A stretch of DNA of 7,216 nt from Nitrospirota bacterium (lineage in GTDB: Bacteria > Nitrospirota > Nitrospiria > JACQBZ01): contig JACQHO010000059.1 in NCBI GenBank assembly GCA_016198945.1, forward strand, positions 1 to 7,216, in the 5' to 3' direction. Position 1 is the first letter of the stretch, and the number at the start of each line of letters is the position of its first letter. The position numbers were made by a program, and so were the translations under genes. Under the pieces are notes generated by a model. That model did no database searches. It worked only from the letters and a program-made list of their open reading frames with translations, and was not told where the DNA came from. Shown here piece after piece: positions 5,568 through 7,216 of this stretch.

Positions 5568-5963
5568 TTATCCCTCCATTACCTTGACCATGACGCTCCG
5601 CGTCCGCGGGCCGTCGAATTCGCAGAGGAAGATCGCCTGCCACGTTCCGAGGACGAGACGGCCGTCGCGGATGATGAAATGTTTTTCGGATCCGATCAGG
5701 CCGGCCTTGATATGGGCATGGGCATTCCCGTCGGGATGTCGGTAGGAGGCTTGTTGCGGGACGAGACGGTCCAAAACCTTCATCAAATCGAACTGGAACC
5801 CCGGTTCGGCCTCATTGATCAGAAGGCCTACGGTGGTATGCGGCACGTAGACAATGCAGATCCCGTTTTTTACGCCGCTTTTTCCGACGACGGCCTGGAC
5901 TTCGGCCGTCAGATTGATCAACTCGGTGGATTCGCGGGTTTTGACGGACAGCTCTTCGATCAT
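5568..5963 (-). CDS. yjbQ: YjbQ/UPF0047 family protein
   Basis: A 131-residue protein of the YjbQ (UPF0047) family, usually 130-140 residues, small and cytoplasmic. Some members show weak thiamin phosphate synthase activity in vitro, and databases call it 'secondary thiamine-phosphate synthase'; the true role is unsettled. Family residues are well preserved: 'PHTTVGLLINEAEPG' (41-55, with H42 and E51), D59, 'YRHPDGNAHAHIKAGLIG' (74-91, with H76, D78, N80, H82 and H84), and 'GRLVLGTWQAIFLCEFDGPR' (101-120). These His and acidic residues form the presumed metal or active site. The ATG overlaps the gcvPB stop as ATGA, so the gene is probably translated from the same mRNA by coupling. The toxin-antitoxin promoter begins shortly after its stop. 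Confidence 0.93.
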   Translation of the reverse strand: MIEELSVKTRESTELINLTAEVQAVVGKSGVKNGICIVYVPHTTVGLLINEAEPGFQFDLMKVLDRLVPQQASYRHPDGNAHAHIKAGLIGSEKHFIIRDGRLVLGTWQAIFLCEFDGPRTRSVMVKVMEG

Positions 5964-7216
5964 GCCGGTTTCCAGCGAAGGTTGAGATCCTTGACGGCCC
6001 GAACCTCATCCAGCCGGGTGACCGACCGGGTGTGGGGCGCCTTCCGCACCAGGTCCGGATCCTCCTCGATCTCCTTCGCAATGCGCAGCATCGCCTCGCA
6101 AAAATGATCGAGGTTTTCCTTCGGCTCTGTCTCGGTCGGCTCGACCATCAGGGCCTCTTCCACGACCATCGGAAAATTGACGGTCGGCGGATAGATGCCG
6201 TAGTCGATCAACCGCTTTGCGATGTCCCAGGCATGGACGTCCTTGTCGCGGAATTTTTTGGCCGAGGCTACGAACTCATGCATGCAGAATCGGTTGTACG
6301 GAATCGGATAAACCTGCTCCAGGCGCTTTCGGATGTAATTCGCGTTCAAGATCGCATTCGTGCTGACCTTTCGAAAACCGACCGCCCCCATCCGACGGAT
6401 ATAGGTATACGCGCGGACCAGATTTCCGAAGTTGCCGTAGAAGGAATGAATCCTTCCGATCGACTGCGGACGACGGTCGTCCAGCACATACCCGGTCTCG
6501 GTCTTCTCCACGACCGGCGTGGGAAGGAACGGCGTTAGATGGGATTTCACGCCCAGCGCGCCGGCCCCGGGCCCCCCGCCGCCGTGGGGCGTGGTGAAGG
6601 TCTTGTGAAGATTGGAATGGACGACGTCGAACCCCATGTCGCCGGGCCGGCAGAGTCCGAGCAGCGCATTCAGATTCGCCCCGTCGAGGTACAGCAATGC
6701 CCCGACGCTGTGAAGCCGCTCGGCGATTTTTAAAATGTCCCGCTCGAATAATCCGAGCGTGTTGGGATTGGTCAGCATCAACGCGGCGGTGTCCGGGTCG
6801 ACCAGATGCTTGAGGTCGTCCAGATCCACCAGTCCGTTCGCATTGGAATGGACCACCTGAACCTGATAACCCGCCAGGGCCGCCGTGGCCGGGTTGGTTC
6901 CGTGCGCCGAATCCGGCACGATCACTTTTCGACGGGGATTGCCGTTCGATTGATGGTAGGCCCGGACCATCAGCATCCCGACCAGCTCGCCCTGCGCCCC
7001 GGCCGCGGGCTGAAGCGTCACGCGGTCCATCCCGGTGATCTCGCGCAGCGCGGCCTCCAATTGATGCAGCAACTGCAGCGCGCCCTGGGTCTGTTCGACC
7101 GGCTGCAGCGGATGCAGCGCGGCAAACCCGGCATACCGGGCCACGTCTTCATTCACCTTCGGGTTGTACTTCATCGTGCAGGATCCCAGCGGGTAGAAGC
7201 CCTGGTCGATCCCGTA
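5960..7216 (-). CDS. gcvPB: Glycine dehydrogenase (decarboxylating) subunit 2, 5' end outside window
   Basis: This is the PLP-carrying subunit of the split P-protein of the glycine cleavage system, which decarboxylates glycine and passes the aminomethyl group to the lipoyl H-protein in the cytoplasm. The visible 418 residues start in frame at the window edge with 'YPLGSCTMKYNPKVNE', a P-protein signature, so the ATG at 7174 is an internal Met and about 65-70 residues are missing (family length near 480-490). The PLP-binding lysine is in 'HSNLHKTF' (codon 6604-6602), followed by the glycine-rich 'TPHGGGGPGAGALG'. 'DSAHGTNPA' and 'LYLDGANLNA' are further PLP-pocket motifs. Nothing is broken up to the C-terminus 'LNLRWKPA'. 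It overlaps yjbQ by four bases. The family arrangement predicts that gcvPA, and perhaps gcvH and gcvT, lie upstream beyond the right-hand edge. Confidence 0.95.
   Translation of the reverse strand, partial: YGIDQGFYPLGSCTMKYNPKVNEDVARYAGFAALHPLQPVEQTQGALQLLHQLEAALREITGMDRVTLQPAAGAQGELVGMLMVRAYHQSNGNPRRKVIVPDSAHGTNPATAALAGYQVQVVHSNANGLVDLDDLKHLVDPDTAALMLTNPNTLGLFERDILKIAERLHSVGALLYLDGANLNALLGLCRPGDMGFDVVHSNLHKTFTTPHGGGGPGAGALGVKSHLTPFLPTPVVEKTETGYVLDDRRPQSIGRIHSFYGNFGNLVRAYTYIRRMGAVGFRKVSTNAILNANYIRKRLEQVYPIPYNRFCMHEFVASAKKFRDKDVHAWDIAKRLIDYGIYPPTVNFPMVVEEALMVEPTETEPKENLDHFCEAMLRIAKEIEEDPDLVRKAPHTRSVTRLDEVRAVKDLNLRWKPA

Noticed and set aside
5452..5643. 63-codon minus-strand frame over the yjbQ/antitoxin gap
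   Set aside because: It overlaps both genes and the promoter and operator; no domain-like features.
7172..7174. ATG at 7174 as the start of gcvPB
   Set aside because: It is the Met inside the conserved 'GSCTMKYNP' motif; the frame remains open to the window edge.

Overview
The window looks like a piece of a Gram-negative bacterial chromosome. LpxC, the committed enzyme of lipid A synthesis, implies an outer membrane with LPS. Base composition is GC-rich by eye (high 50s percent), except for an AT-rich gap upstream of lpxC. All the large genes read as ordinary housekeeping or accessory genes. The split glycine dehydrogenase (gcvPB type) together with lpxC would fit Nitrospirota, Methylomirabilota or similar lineages, but this placement is a guess. 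No phage, IS element, CRISPR array, tRNA or rRNA was seen.

Layout, left to right. The end of a YajQ-family gene lies on the plus strand (1-371); its 5' part is outside the window. Everything else is on the minus strand, so transcription runs from right to left: gcvPB (5' end outside the window) > yjbQ > Phd/YefM-type antitoxin > RelE/ParE-type toxin > sdhA/frdA-like flavoprotein > terminator > lpxC > a previously uncalled 47-residue membrane protein > a RecB/RNase H-like nuclease that converges on yajQ. No gap exceeds about 240 bases.

Transcription units inferred from the sequence. (1) gcvPB and yjbQ overlap by ATGA and form one unit. (2) The toxin-antitoxin pair has its own promoter (TTGATT, 17 bp, TATAAT), a repeat-rich presumptive operator and a strong Shine-Dalgarno. 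The flavoprotein gene follows the toxin after only 21 bp, so it may be driven by read-through from the toxin-antitoxin promoter; it ends at a stem-loop plus T-tract. (3) lpxC follows an AT-rich leader with a 14-bp inverted repeat and overlaps the small membrane-protein gene by ATGA. (4) The nuclease gene has a near-consensus sigma70-type promoter whose predicted start point falls on the A of its ATG, suggesting a leaderless mRNA.

Most worth following up: the lpxC-coupled micro-ORF, the leaderless nuclease gene, the apparent loss of the Fe-S cysteines in that nuclease, and a solitary succinate dehydrogenase/fumarate reductase flavoprotein gene sitting directly behind a toxin-antitoxin module. 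I did not find convincing evidence of a wholly new multi-gene system.
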